From Treponema sp. (lineage in GTDB: Bacteria; Spirochaetota; Spirochaetia; Treponematales; Treponemataceae): DNA of 19,587 bases. The notes under the pieces are model-generated. The model saw nothing but the letters and a program-made list of their open reading frames with translations, ran no database searches and was not told where the DNA came from. How positions within the stretch are numbered: position 1 is the first letter of the stretch; each line of letters begins with the position of its first letter. Of this stretch, positions 12,919 to 19,587 are shown one piece after another. A program made the position numbers and the translations under genes. The DNA lies in NCBI GenBank assembly GCA_016296205.1, contig JAEDJS010000037.1, forward strand, positions 1 to 19,587, read 5' to 3'.

Positions 12919-14457
12919 TTAAAGTGCAGCCAGCTTCTGTGCCATTATCTGGCTTGCTGTTTTTGGATTTGCTTTTCCTTTACTTTCTTTCATTACCATA
13001 CCAGTAAGGAATCCTACAACATTTGTTTTCCCGCTTTTGTAATCTGCAATGGCTTTTGGATTTTCAGCAAGAACTTTATCAACAATTGCTTCAATGGCAC
13101 CTGTATCACTTACAACTTCCATACCTTCTGCCTTAATAATTGCAGATGGCATTTCTTTAGTTTCAAGCATTTTTGCAAATACAGTTTTACCCTGAGCACT
13201 TGTAATTGTACCTGCGTCAATTGCATTTACAAGTTCAGTAATATGTTTTGGAGTAATTCCAACTTCATTGATTGTAAGATCTTTTTCGTTAAGTACTGCA
13301 AGAAGTTCCGCAAGGATCCAGTTTGCAACTTTCTTAACATCTTTTGCACCACTGGCAGCTTCTTCAAACCACATAGAAAGTTCACGAGTTGTTGTGAGAG
13401 TTTCTACATCAAAATCTGTAAGGCCGTAATCTTTCTTAAGGCGAGTACGTTTTGCTTCTGGAAGTTCACCAACTTTTGAGCGGGCACTTTCGATTAATTC
13501 ATCGCTAACACTAAAAGGTTTAATATCTGGTTCAACTACAAAGCGGTAATCTACAAATGAGTTTTTTGTACGCTGAACTACAGTCTGACCTTTTGCTTCA
13601 TCCCAACCCATTGTTACTTTAAACCCTGCATTAAATTCCTGGCGGTCTTCCTGGAATTCCTTTAACTGTCTCTGAACCTCGTAAGTACATGCATCTTTAA
13701 TTGCGCGGAAAGAGTTAAGGTTTTTGATTTCGGAAATTGGTGTATGATACAGTTTACCATCTTCCCAGACATTAAGGTTGATGTTAGCATCACAACGCAT
13801 ATTTCCTTCTTCCAGGTTACCGTTTGTTACTTTTACATAGCGGAGGATTTCCTGAACTGTTTCCATAAAAAGAGCTGCTTCTTCCGGACTTGTCATATCT
13901 GGTTTTGTAACAATTTCTACAAGTGGAGTTCCACAGCGGTTGTAGTCAATATATGAATGGTTTCCCTGTAAGTGCAGAGATTTACCAACGTCTTCTTCAA
14001 GGTGAATGCGTTCAACTCTTACACGGCGATATTTTCCGTTTTCAACAATACAGTCTTCACCTTTGAAATTTTTTGAACGGCATTTTGCTCCACCCAGTTT
14101 TTCATCATCAGGATATTTAGACATTGGAAGATCAACATATCCGTCTGTACAGAGAGGAATATCATACTGAGTAATCTGATAACCTTTTGCCAGGTCAGGA
14201 TAAAAATAATGCTTGCGGTCAAACTTTGTAAATTTTGCAATATTACAGTTAAGTGCAAGACCTGCAACGGCTCCCAATTCAACATAACCTTTACTGATAC
14301 GAGGCATTGCACCAGGAAGACCAAGACATACAGGGCAAACCCGAGTATTTGGCATTCCGCCGTAACGGTTTTCACATGCACAGAAAGCTTTGGTTTTTGT
14401 AATCAACTGAGTGTGGATTTCGCATCCAATTACAACTTCATATTTATCAATTGCCAT
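12919..14457 (-). CDS. gatB: Aspartyl/glutamyl-tRNA amidotransferase subunit B
   Basis: GatB is the kinase and tRNA-binding subunit of GatCAB, which converts Glu-tRNA(Gln) to Gln-tRNA(Gln), and Asp-tRNA(Asn) to Asn-tRNA(Asn), in bacteria that lack the direct synthetases. The 512-residue product has GCEIHTQL (residues 11-18), a four-cysteine zinc-type site (C26, C28, C41, C44 in FCAC...CPVCLGLPG), KHYFYPDLAKGYQITQYD, RIHLEEDVGKSLH, and the C-terminal YqeY-like tail (VGFLTGMVMKESKGKANP). About 30 residues near 112-141 (SKYPDDEKLGGAKCRSKNFKGEDC...) have no counterpart in the GatB of Staphylococcus aureus as I recall it, which explains the extra length. GGGG lies about nine bases before the ATG; gatA stops one base before the gene starts. 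Confidence 0.95.
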   Translation of the reverse strand: MAIDKYEVVIGCEIHTQLITKTKAFCACENRYGGMPNTRVCPVCLGLPGAMPRISKGYVELGAVAGLALNCNIAKFTKFDRKHYFYPDLAKGYQITQYDIPLCTDGYVDLPMSKYPDDEKLGGAKCRSKNFKGEDCIVENGKYRRVRVERIHLEEDVGKSLHLQGNHSYIDYNRCGTPLVEIVTKPDMTSPEEAALFMETVQEILRYVKVTNGNLEEGNMRCDANINLNVWEDGKLYHTPISEIKNLNSFRAIKDACTYEVQRQLKEFQEDRQEFNAGFKVTMGWDEAKGQTVVQRTKNSFVDYRFVVEPDIKPFSVSDELIESARSKVGELPEAKRTRLKKDYGLTDFDVETLTTTRELSMWFEEAASGAKDVKKVANWILAELLAVLNEKDLTINEVGITPKHITELVNAIDAGTITSAQGKTVFAKMLETKEMPSAIIKAEGMEVVSDTGAIEAIVDKVLAENPKAIADYKSGKTNVVGFLTGMVMKESKGKANPKTASQIMAQKLAAL

Positions 14458-14458
14458 T

Positions 14459-15976
14459 TTAGTTTTCCCCTTTTACTGGTATTCCGCACATTGGATGATC
14501 TTCTTCCCAAGCCTGTGCCAGTTCCAGCATTCTAACATCATCAAACATTTTTCCTGCAAATTGAATTCCAACAGGCATTTTGCTTTCTGAATCAGAACCT
14601 TTTGTATATCCAGCAGGAACCGAAACAGATGGAATGCGGGCAAGATTTACGAATGTTGTAAACAAATCGCTTAAATACATTGCCAGAGGATCATCAACTT
14701 TCTGCCCCAGCTTGAATGCAGGTGTAGGACAAACAGGACAAATTACAACGTCATAAGTTTCATAGAGTTTTGCAATTTCACTTTGAATCTTAGCACGAAC
14801 TGTCATACCTTTTTTGTAGCAGTCACCGCTGAACTGTTCACTAAGAACATAGTTCCCGATGATGATTCGTCTTTTTACTTCCGGACCAAATCCATTGCTG
14901 CGTGTATCAACATAAAGCTGATCATAACCCTTTGAATTGTCAACACGGTTTCCATAACGGATTCCATCAAAACGGCTAAGGTTACTGGCGGCTTCACTAA
15001 GAGCAATTACGTAATAAGATGCAATTGATGCTTCAAGAATCGGGAGGTCTACAATGTGAATTTTTGCACCTTTTGAAGTGAACCATTTTTTTGTTTCTTC
15101 AAAAACAGCGGCAACATCAGCATCCATACCCTTTGCTTCCTGGAACTGTTTTGGAATTGCAATATTAAGTGAAGAAAAATCTTTGTAGCTTTCCAGTGAT
15201 GCAAGTTTACTACTCTGTGGCAAATCGCAGCTTGTGTCATCATAAAAATCTTCACCAGCTAAAACACTTAATGGAGTAGCAATATCTTTTGGCGAGTGGG
15301 CAAGGATTCCAACCTGATCCAATGATGAACCGTAAGCTACAACACCCCATCGGCTCAAAACACCGTAAGTTGGTTTATAACCGTAGATTCCGCAGTAGCT
15401 GGCAGGAAGTCTTACTGAACCACCAGTTTCTGTTCCCAAACCAAACAATGCCTGATTTGCAGAAACAGCGGCGGCACTACCACCTGATGAACCACCGGAA
15501 ACATATTCACGGTTAATTGGATTGCGTGTGGCACCGTAAGAAGAATATTCAGTAGAAGAACCCATTGCAAATTCATCCTGATTACAGCGCCCAAGAGGAA
15601 TTGCACCTGCCCTCTTAAGGCGGCCAATTACAGTTGCATCATAAGCGGCCACATATCCGTTTAGAATTTTTGAACCGCATGTAAGTTTTTTTCCTCGGAC
15701 AGAAATATTATCCTTATTTGCAAAAGGAACACCAAGAAGAGGCTGCTCCTTGAACAATTTTTCCAAAGTTCCTTGACTTTTTGCAGCGACAATTTTTTTA
15801 TCTGCTTCTTCTGCAAGAGAAATAACATCATCGTAAATTTCCAAAAATGCGTTAAGTGGAGTTGAACTTTTTTTATCTGCTTCAAATGTATCAACTGCTT
15901 CCTTAACCAGAGCAACACTTGTTGTGTCACCGTTTTTTAAAGCATTGACTGTTTCCTGAATTGTATAAAATCTCAT
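14459..15976 (-). CDS. gatA: Aspartyl/glutamyl-tRNA amidotransferase subunit A
   Basis: GatA is the amidase subunit of GatCAB; it frees ammonia from glutamine and passes it to the misacylated tRNA on GatB. The 505-residue product carries the amidase-signature triad K88 (FANKDNI), cis-Ser S163 (GGSSGGSAAAVS) and nucleophile S187 (TETGGSVRLPA), with the family's usual spacing of 24 residues between the two serines. RWGVVAYGSSLDQVG and CPTPAF are also typical. AGGA lies five to six bases before the ATG. gatC is 33 bases upstream and gatB one base downstream, the common gatC-A-B order. Confidence 0.97.
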   Translation of the reverse strand: MRFYTIQETVNALKNGDTTSVALVKEAVDTFEADKKSSTPLNAFLEIYDDVISLAEEADKKIVAAKSQGTLEKLFKEQPLLGVPFANKDNISVRGKKLTCGSKILNGYVAAYDATVIGRLKRAGAIPLGRCNQDEFAMGSSTEYSSYGATRNPINREYVSGGSSGGSAAAVSANQALFGLGTETGGSVRLPASYCGIYGYKPTYGVLSRWGVVAYGSSLDQVGILAHSPKDIATPLSVLAGEDFYDDTSCDLPQSSKLASLESYKDFSSLNIAIPKQFQEAKGMDADVAAVFEETKKWFTSKGAKIHIVDLPILEASIASYYVIALSEAASNLSRFDGIRYGNRVDNSKGYDQLYVDTRSNGFGPEVKRRIIIGNYVLSEQFSGDCYKKGMTVRAKIQSEIAKLYETYDVVICPVCPTPAFKLGQKVDDPLAMYLSDLFTTFVNLARIPSVSVPAGYTKGSDSESKMPVGIQFAGKMFDDVRMLELAQAWEEDHPMCGIPVKGEN

Positions 15977-16009
15977 AAAAAATCCTGTTGATTAAAATGA
16001 TTAAAATTA

Positions 16010-16318
16010 TTAAGCACCTTCGCCCAAAACTTTTGGAACCTGGAAGTAACCGTCCATAAAATGCTCAGTGATTTTCTTAACATCACTCATTTCTACGCCG
16101 GCAACAACTTTATCTTCCCGGAGAGCTTCCACTTTTGTAGAAGGATAAGCATCATAAGGATTCTGTGAATCATCATATTTAGAAAGAATATCAAAGTAAC
16201 CGACAATTTCGTCTACTTGCTTTTTAAGAGTTGCCATATCTGTACTTTCTGGTGAAAGTCTAGAAAGATATAACAAATTTTCCAATGTTTCTTCATTAAC
16301 AGTGCGTTTGTTTTCCAT
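16010..16318 (-). CDS. gatC: Aspartyl/glutamyl-tRNA amidotransferase subunit C
   Basis: GatC is the small subunit that wraps around GatA and stabilises its contact with GatB. The 102-residue length is normal. The family's pattern is visible: LLYLSRLSPE near residue 16, a helix with VDEIVGYFDILSKYD, then LREDKV and the C-terminal YFQVPKVLGE. It is the first gene of the gatCAB set. No Shine-Dalgarno sequence precedes the ATG; the 25 bases before it are nearly all A and T with TATAAT-like words too close to the start to be judged. The 74-base gap from the ATPase gene has no clear terminator. Confidence 0.93.
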   Translation of the reverse strand: MENKRTVNEETLENLLYLSRLSPESTDMATLKKQVDEIVGYFDILSKYDDSQNPYDAYPSTKVEALREDKVVAGVEMSDVKKITEHFMDGYFQVPKVLGEGA

Positions 16319-16392
16319 AATATTATAAATATACAGTTTTTTTTTGATTTAGGGAAGTTGATTTTAATATCTGTTGTAAAATCAAAAAAAAA

Positions 16393-17790
16393 TCAATCTG
16401 GAACATTTAATTTTGAAACATCTATTTGGGGAAGGATTTTTGATTTTGTTTTTGATGGGATAAAGCCCAATGCATAAAGAGGATAAGAATCAAAACCATC
16501 ACCACCACCAACATTAGAATCAGCAATTTTTACAGCCGGATGAGTTCCATATTTTTTTGCATTTGCCAGCACATACTTCATACTTGTTGCTCTATTGTTA
16601 GAAGATTTACATTCAACAATTCCTACTTCGCAATCTTTTTCAAACAAGAAATCTAATTCTGGAGAACCACTTGGAGCATGATAATAAAACAGACTCATGT
16701 TATTTTTGGCAAAACTTGAAGCAACCATATTTTCTGCAATTGCACCTTTGTAAGCACTCAAATCACCAGAAAGAATTTTTTCCGGAACTTCTTCTCCCAA
16801 CTGAGAAACAAGAAGTCCTGTATCAATATAAAAAATTTTAAATTCCGTTGAAATTTTACAGGCTTCCAAAGGATAAACTAACTCTCTTGTATTATAAGCA
16901 CGAACAACCAATCCTACATCTTCAAGATAATCAAGACCATCTGCTTTTTCTGGAGAATGACCTTTAACATCTACAAGACTATACTGAAACTTTTTGTATT
17001 CTTTAGACAACTGAGCAGGAAGTGATTTTAAGCATGATTCTGCACGAAGTTTTAAAACTTCATTTATTGCATCGTTTCCATTTTTATCTTTATAACGACC
17101 AAAATCGTCTTTAATAGACTGCAGAATTCTTTTTTGAGTTTCCCTAATCTGATTTAAATCATGAGTTTCAAAAAATGTATTTACCACTTCTGGCATTCCA
17201 CCAACAATCAAATATTGAAGATACAAATTTCTTATACTTTCATGCACAGTCTGTTCAATCATTGTTTTTTGATATAGTGATTTTGATACATAGTCGAAAA
17301 CTTTTTCATCCATTCCTGTGTTTACAAGAAATTCCCTAAAAGTCAAAGGATACATAGTAATCTGCTCTTCATAACCAACAGGAACACCACGAACATAAGG
17401 ACTTCTAAAACCTTTTACTCCAAGAAAGCTACCAGTGCAAATTACGTCAAATCTACCATCAAGATCCCAATACTTAAGAGAACTTCGTGCATTTGTACAA
17501 TCCTGTATTTCATCTAAAATTAAAAGAGTTTTACCAGGAACAAATCTAGCAGTTGAATCGGCAGCCGTAATAGAAAGAACCATCTGATCAACATCAAAGT
17601 CCCCATCAAAAGCCTTATGAATAGATTTATTAGCCCGCAGATCCAGATAAACAACATTTTCGTAATTAGTCTGACCAAATTGTTTAACAATAAAAGTCTT
17701 CCCAATCTGTCTTAAACCACGCACCACAAGAGGATGATGTTTTCTTTCTTTCCATGCAACAAGTTCATTTATAATATCTCTTTGCAACAT
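16393..17790 (-). CDS. AAA_14/DUF4143 ATPase with nuclease-like C-terminus
   Basis: The 465-residue protein has the classic layout of this widespread family. The N-terminal P-loop ATPase shows Walker A G25-LRQIGKT32, Walker B LLILDEIQ (89-96) and VICTGSFLG (117-124). A winged-helix region follows, and the C-terminal DUF4143 part (about 200-400) includes GGMPEVV and YFYHAPSGSPELDF-type residues. E353, D380 (SPELDF), E393 and K395 (VECK) are spaced as in PD-(D/E)xK nucleases, a fold often suggested for this C-terminus. The function of the family is not established; links to DNA metabolism, defence or mobile elements have been proposed. Members often occur in many divergent copies per genome. 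AAAGGG lies nine bases before the ATG. The gene stands alone between the LRR gene and gatC and looks like an accessory insertion. Confidence 0.87.
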   Translation of the reverse strand: MLQRDIINELVAWKERKHHPLVVRGLRQIGKTFIVKQFGQTNYENVVYLDLRANKSIHKAFDGDFDVDQMVLSITAADSTARFVPGKTLLILDEIQDCTNARSSLKYWDLDGRFDVICTGSFLGVKGFRSPYVRGVPVGYEEQITMYPLTFREFLVNTGMDEKVFDYVSKSLYQKTMIEQTVHESIRNLYLQYLIVGGMPEVVNTFFETHDLNQIRETQKRILQSIKDDFGRYKDKNGNDAINEVLKLRAESCLKSLPAQLSKEYKKFQYSLVDVKGHSPEKADGLDYLEDVGLVVRAYNTRELVYPLEACKISTEFKIFYIDTGLLVSQLGEEVPEKILSGDLSAYKGAIAENMVASSFAKNNMSLFYYHAPSGSPELDFLFEKDCEVGIVECKSSNNRATSMKYVLANAKKYGTHPAVKIADSNVGGGDGFDSYPLYALGFIPSKTKSKILPQIDVSKLNVPD

Positions 17791-17812
17791 ATATTTGTAC
17801 CCTTTGAATTGA

Positions 17813-17840
17813 ATAATAACACATCTTTGTCATTTTTCAA
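17813..17840 (-). promoter_or_regulatory. Probable promoter of the ATPase gene
   Basis: On the minus strand TTGAAA (17840-17835, 5/6) and TATTAT (17818-17813, 5/6) are 16 bases apart, 22 bases before the ATG. The -35 box lies inside the first of two 18-bp direct repeats, so a protein bound there would compete with or recruit RNA polymerase. Confidence 0.5.
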
Positions 17841-17876
17841 AGGGTTACAATGGAAATTTTTGTCATTTTTCAAAGG
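17826..17876. repeat. Two identical 18-bp direct repeats upstream of the ATPase gene
   Basis: TTTGTCATTTTTCAAAGG occurs at 17826-17843 and again at 17859-17876 with no differences, 33 bp apart from start to start (about three helical turns). An inverted partial copy, CCCTTTGA, lies at 17800-17807 and pairs with TCAAAGGG at 17837-17844. The layout looks like an operator with two sites on one face of the helix. Confidence 0.85.
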
Positions 17877-17885
17877 ATAGTATTC

Positions 17886-17917
17886 AAAAAATGAGCCTGT
17901 AATTCAGACACAGGCTC
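17886..17917 (-). terminator. Rho-independent terminator after the LRR gene
   Basis: Reading the minus strand, GAGCCTGT (17917-17910) and ACAGGCTC (17900-17893) form an 8-bp stem around a nine-base loop, followed after one or two bases by a run of six T (17891-17886). It lies 160 bases after the LRR stop codon and would stop that transcript before the ATPase promoter. The other strand lacks a T run after the stem. Confidence 0.75.
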
Positions 17918-18077
17918 GGATAACGATTATTTTAAAAATAACAAAAATTGGAGTTTTACTCATCTAATTGGAATGAAATGCACAAGGTTGGGACGATGCC
18001 AACACAGCAATTTTAACACTGAGTGATTATTTACCCCCCTTCTAACAAGTCATTTACCATTATCTCCAAAAGTAATA
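17918..18077. other. Non-coding gap, nothing recognised apart from a weak hairpin
   Basis: These 160 bases separate the LRR stop codon from the terminator. I see no reading frame or RNA gene. A weak inverted repeat (GTTGG and CCAAC around GACGATG, near 17987-18003) is too short to interpret. Confidence 0.5.
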
Positions 18078-19587
18078 TTACTCTACTATTTTTTCGAAAC
18101 CATAATAAGAATAATTTGGATTTGTAAAATAAAAAGAAGAATTAGAACCAACAGTTAAACTTATGGGTTCTGAAAGAGCAGCATTTGTCCATTTTGAATC
18201 ACTACTTACTATTAATTCAAAATCATAATATCCGTAAAATGCGCGAGCTCCAATAATTTTTACATTATCTCCTAGTGTTAACTTTTTCAACAAGCTAATT
18301 CTATCATAACAAAAATAAGCAGGTATTTTTTCAACATTGTTTCCTATATTCATAATCTCTACTGTTGGAAACGGAGTTGTATCACTAGTGAAATCGTTAC
18401 AATTTATAGCATTAAAGTTTACAACCTTAAGTGAACCACAATTATAAAAAGCCTTTTCTCCAATACTTTTCACACTATTTCCTATTGTAATTTCGGTTAG
18501 AGTTCCCATTTCATAACAAAAATAAGCTGGTATTTTTTCAACATTGTTTCCTATGTTCACAGTTTTTACTGTACTTGGGAATGGCAACTTTGAACTATCA
18601 AAACCCTCATAATTTACTGCATTAAAGTTTATAGTTTCAAGAGAACTGCAACCATAAAATGATTTTGATCCTATACTTGTCACGCTTTCCCCTATTGTTA
18701 CTTCTGTTAGACTTGTTATTTCATAACACAAATAAGCAGGAAGTTTTTGTACCTTGTTACCTATGTTCACAATTTTTACTGTACTTGGAAATGGAAAAGT
18801 TGCGCTATTAAAATCAGTACAATTTATTGCATTAAAGTTCACAGTCTCAAGTGAATCACAACCAGAAAATGCATTATAATAAATACCTGTCACGCCTTCT
18901 CCTATGGTTACTTCTCTTAAACCACTACAATAAGAAAATTCATAAGATCCGATACTTCGCACACTGTCGGGAATTGTTACTTTCGTTAAACCACTACACG
19001 ACCTAAACGCATAATCTCCAATACTTATCATACTTTCTGGAATTGTTACTTTCGTTAAACCCTTACAGCCAGAAAATGCATAAGATCCGATACTTGTCAC
19101 GCCTTCTCCTATGGTTACTTCTGTTAAACCCTTACAGCCAGAAAATGCATATGATCCGATACTTGTCACACCTTCTCCTATGGTTACTTCTGTTAAACCA
19201 CTACAATAAGAAAATGCATAAGATCCGATACTTATCACACTATCAGGAATTATTACTTCTGTTAAACCATAACAATCACAAAATGCCTTTTCTCCAATAC
19301 CTATCACACTTTCTGGAATTATTATTTCTGTTAAGCTAGTCATTCTATAACATAAATGAGCAGGAATTTTCTGTACGTTGCTCCCTATATTCACAAATTT
19401 TACTGTACTTGGAAATTCTGCATTACCAAAATCATCACAATTTACTGCATTATAGTTTAAGATTTCAAGTGAAACACAACCAGAAAAAGCATCATCTACA
19501 ATACTTGACACACCTTCTCCTAAGGTTAGTTCTCTTAAGTCGCTACAATTATAAAATGCCCTTTCTCCAATACTCGTCACATTATCA
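18078..19587 (-). CDS. BspA-like leucine-rich-repeat surface protein, N-terminus cut by window edge
   Basis: At least 502 C-terminal residues are visible; the frame remains open to the right edge (Asp-Asn-Val-Thr-Ser-Ile-Gly...), so the true start and any signal peptide lie outside. The protein is built of LRR_5/TpLRR units of about 23 residues with the pattern G-L-T-x-V-T-I-x-x-x-V-x-S-I-G-x-x-A-F-x-x-C. Two architectures alternate: a block of about six short units with GEGVTSIGSYAF in near-identical form, and four longer units of about 70 residues that insert (L)NFNAINC-DF...FPSTVK-VNIGNNV-KIPAYLCY before the next LRR. BspA-like proteins are known from oral and gut bacteria and from Treponema as surface proteins binding host matrix or other bacteria. 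The last 50 residues (SDSKWTNAALSEPISLTV...) are not repeats and carry no LPXTG or obvious anchor. Confidence 0.9.
   Translation of the reverse strand, partial: DNVTSIGERAFYNCSDLRELTLGEGVSSIVDDAFSGCVSLEILNYNAVNCDDFGNAEFPSTVKFVNIGSNVQKIPAHLCYRMTSLTEIIIPESVIGIGEKAFCDCYGLTEVIIPDSVISIGSYAFSYCSGLTEVTIGEGVTSIGSYAFSGCKGLTEVTIGEGVTSIGSYAFSGCKGLTKVTIPESMISIGDYAFRSCSGLTKVTIPDSVRSIGSYEFSYCSGLREVTIGEGVTGIYYNAFSGCDSLETVNFNAINCTDFNSATFPFPSTVKIVNIGNKVQKLPAYLCYEITSLTEVTIGESVTSIGSKSFYGCSSLETINFNAVNYEGFDSSKLPFPSTVKTVNIGNNVEKIPAYFCYEMGTLTEITIGNSVKSIGEKAFYNCGSLKVVNFNAINCNDFTSDTTPFPTVEIMNIGNNVEKIPAYFCYDRISLLKKLTLGDNVKIIGARAFYGYYDFELIVSSDSKWTNAALSEPISLTVGSNSSFYFTNPNYSYYGFEKIVE
19061..19198. repeat. Two tandem 69-bp units within the LRR gene
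   Basis: Positions 19061-19129 and 19130-19198 differ at only two bases. Each encodes one 23-residue LRR (the GLTEVTIGEGVTSIGSYAFSGCK unit), so the pair is a recent duplication of a single LRR. Neighbouring units are related but more diverged. Confidence 0.9.

Noticed and set aside
16319..16392. A gatC promoter based on TATAAT/TATATT just before the start codon
   Set aside because: The gap is nearly pure A+T, no -35 box fits at 16-18 bases, and TATAAT ends only three bases before the ATG.
19043..19339. Plus-strand open frame with repeated LLLNPYSQKMH
   Set aside because: It is the complement of the LRR repeats; its own repetition simply mirrors them.

Overview
The window looks like a chromosome segment of a low-GC, host-associated spirochaete, most probably a gut, rumen or oral Treponema. 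This rests on the A+T-rich base composition, a treponeme-type BspA-like leucine-rich-repeat surface protein, an M30-type metallopeptidase lipoprotein, and several proteins I recognise only as treponeme-type hypotheticals. The genus is an inference; no rRNA gene is present to confirm it.

Layout. (1) 1-3254, minus strand: a tightly overlapping operon of a small exported protein, a large lipoprotein with an HEFQH zinc site, and an M29-like aminopeptidase that runs off the left edge. (2) 3397-6683, plus strand: rsmE (16S rRNA m3U1498 methyltransferase), a putative zincin, a secreted protein of unknown function, and rsmG (16S rRNA m7G527 methyltransferase). (3) 6712-8106, minus: a membrane-anchored TPR protein with an Mrr-like C-terminal domain, driven by a textbook sigma-70 promoter. 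(4) 8170-11731, minus: hisG, hisB, an AlaR-like Lrp/AsnC regulator and a class I aminotransferase. A striking array of nested palindromic repeats lies between the last two genes. (5) 11813-16318, minus: gatC-gatA-gatB (Glu-/Asp-tRNA amidotransferase), then an aminotransferase-like protein that seems to lack its catalytic core and a small membrane protein, all nearly touching. (6) 16393-17790, minus: an AAA_14/DUF4143 ATPase with a nuclease-like C-terminus, preceded by two 18-bp direct repeats 33 bp apart that cover its promoter. (7) 17886-19587, minus: a rho-independent terminator and the C-terminal 500-odd residues of a BspA-like LRR protein cut by the right edge.

How the genes work together. 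Most of the window is housekeeping: ribosome modification, amide transfer for tRNA charging, histidine synthesis, and an amino-acid transaminase with its regulator. The accessory parts are the secreted or surface proteins at both ends, the ATPase and the repeat array. Three genes (the exported small protein, rsmE and hisG) have promoter -10 boxes only 6-8 bases before the start codon, which suggests leaderless transcripts. I see no tRNA, rRNA, CRISPR array, transposase, integrase or prophage gene. I did not find a clear new multi-gene system. The best candidates for something undescribed are the nested palindrome array, the repeat-flanked ATPase locus, the recent TNIVAA expansion in RsmE and the core-less aminotransferase-like protein.
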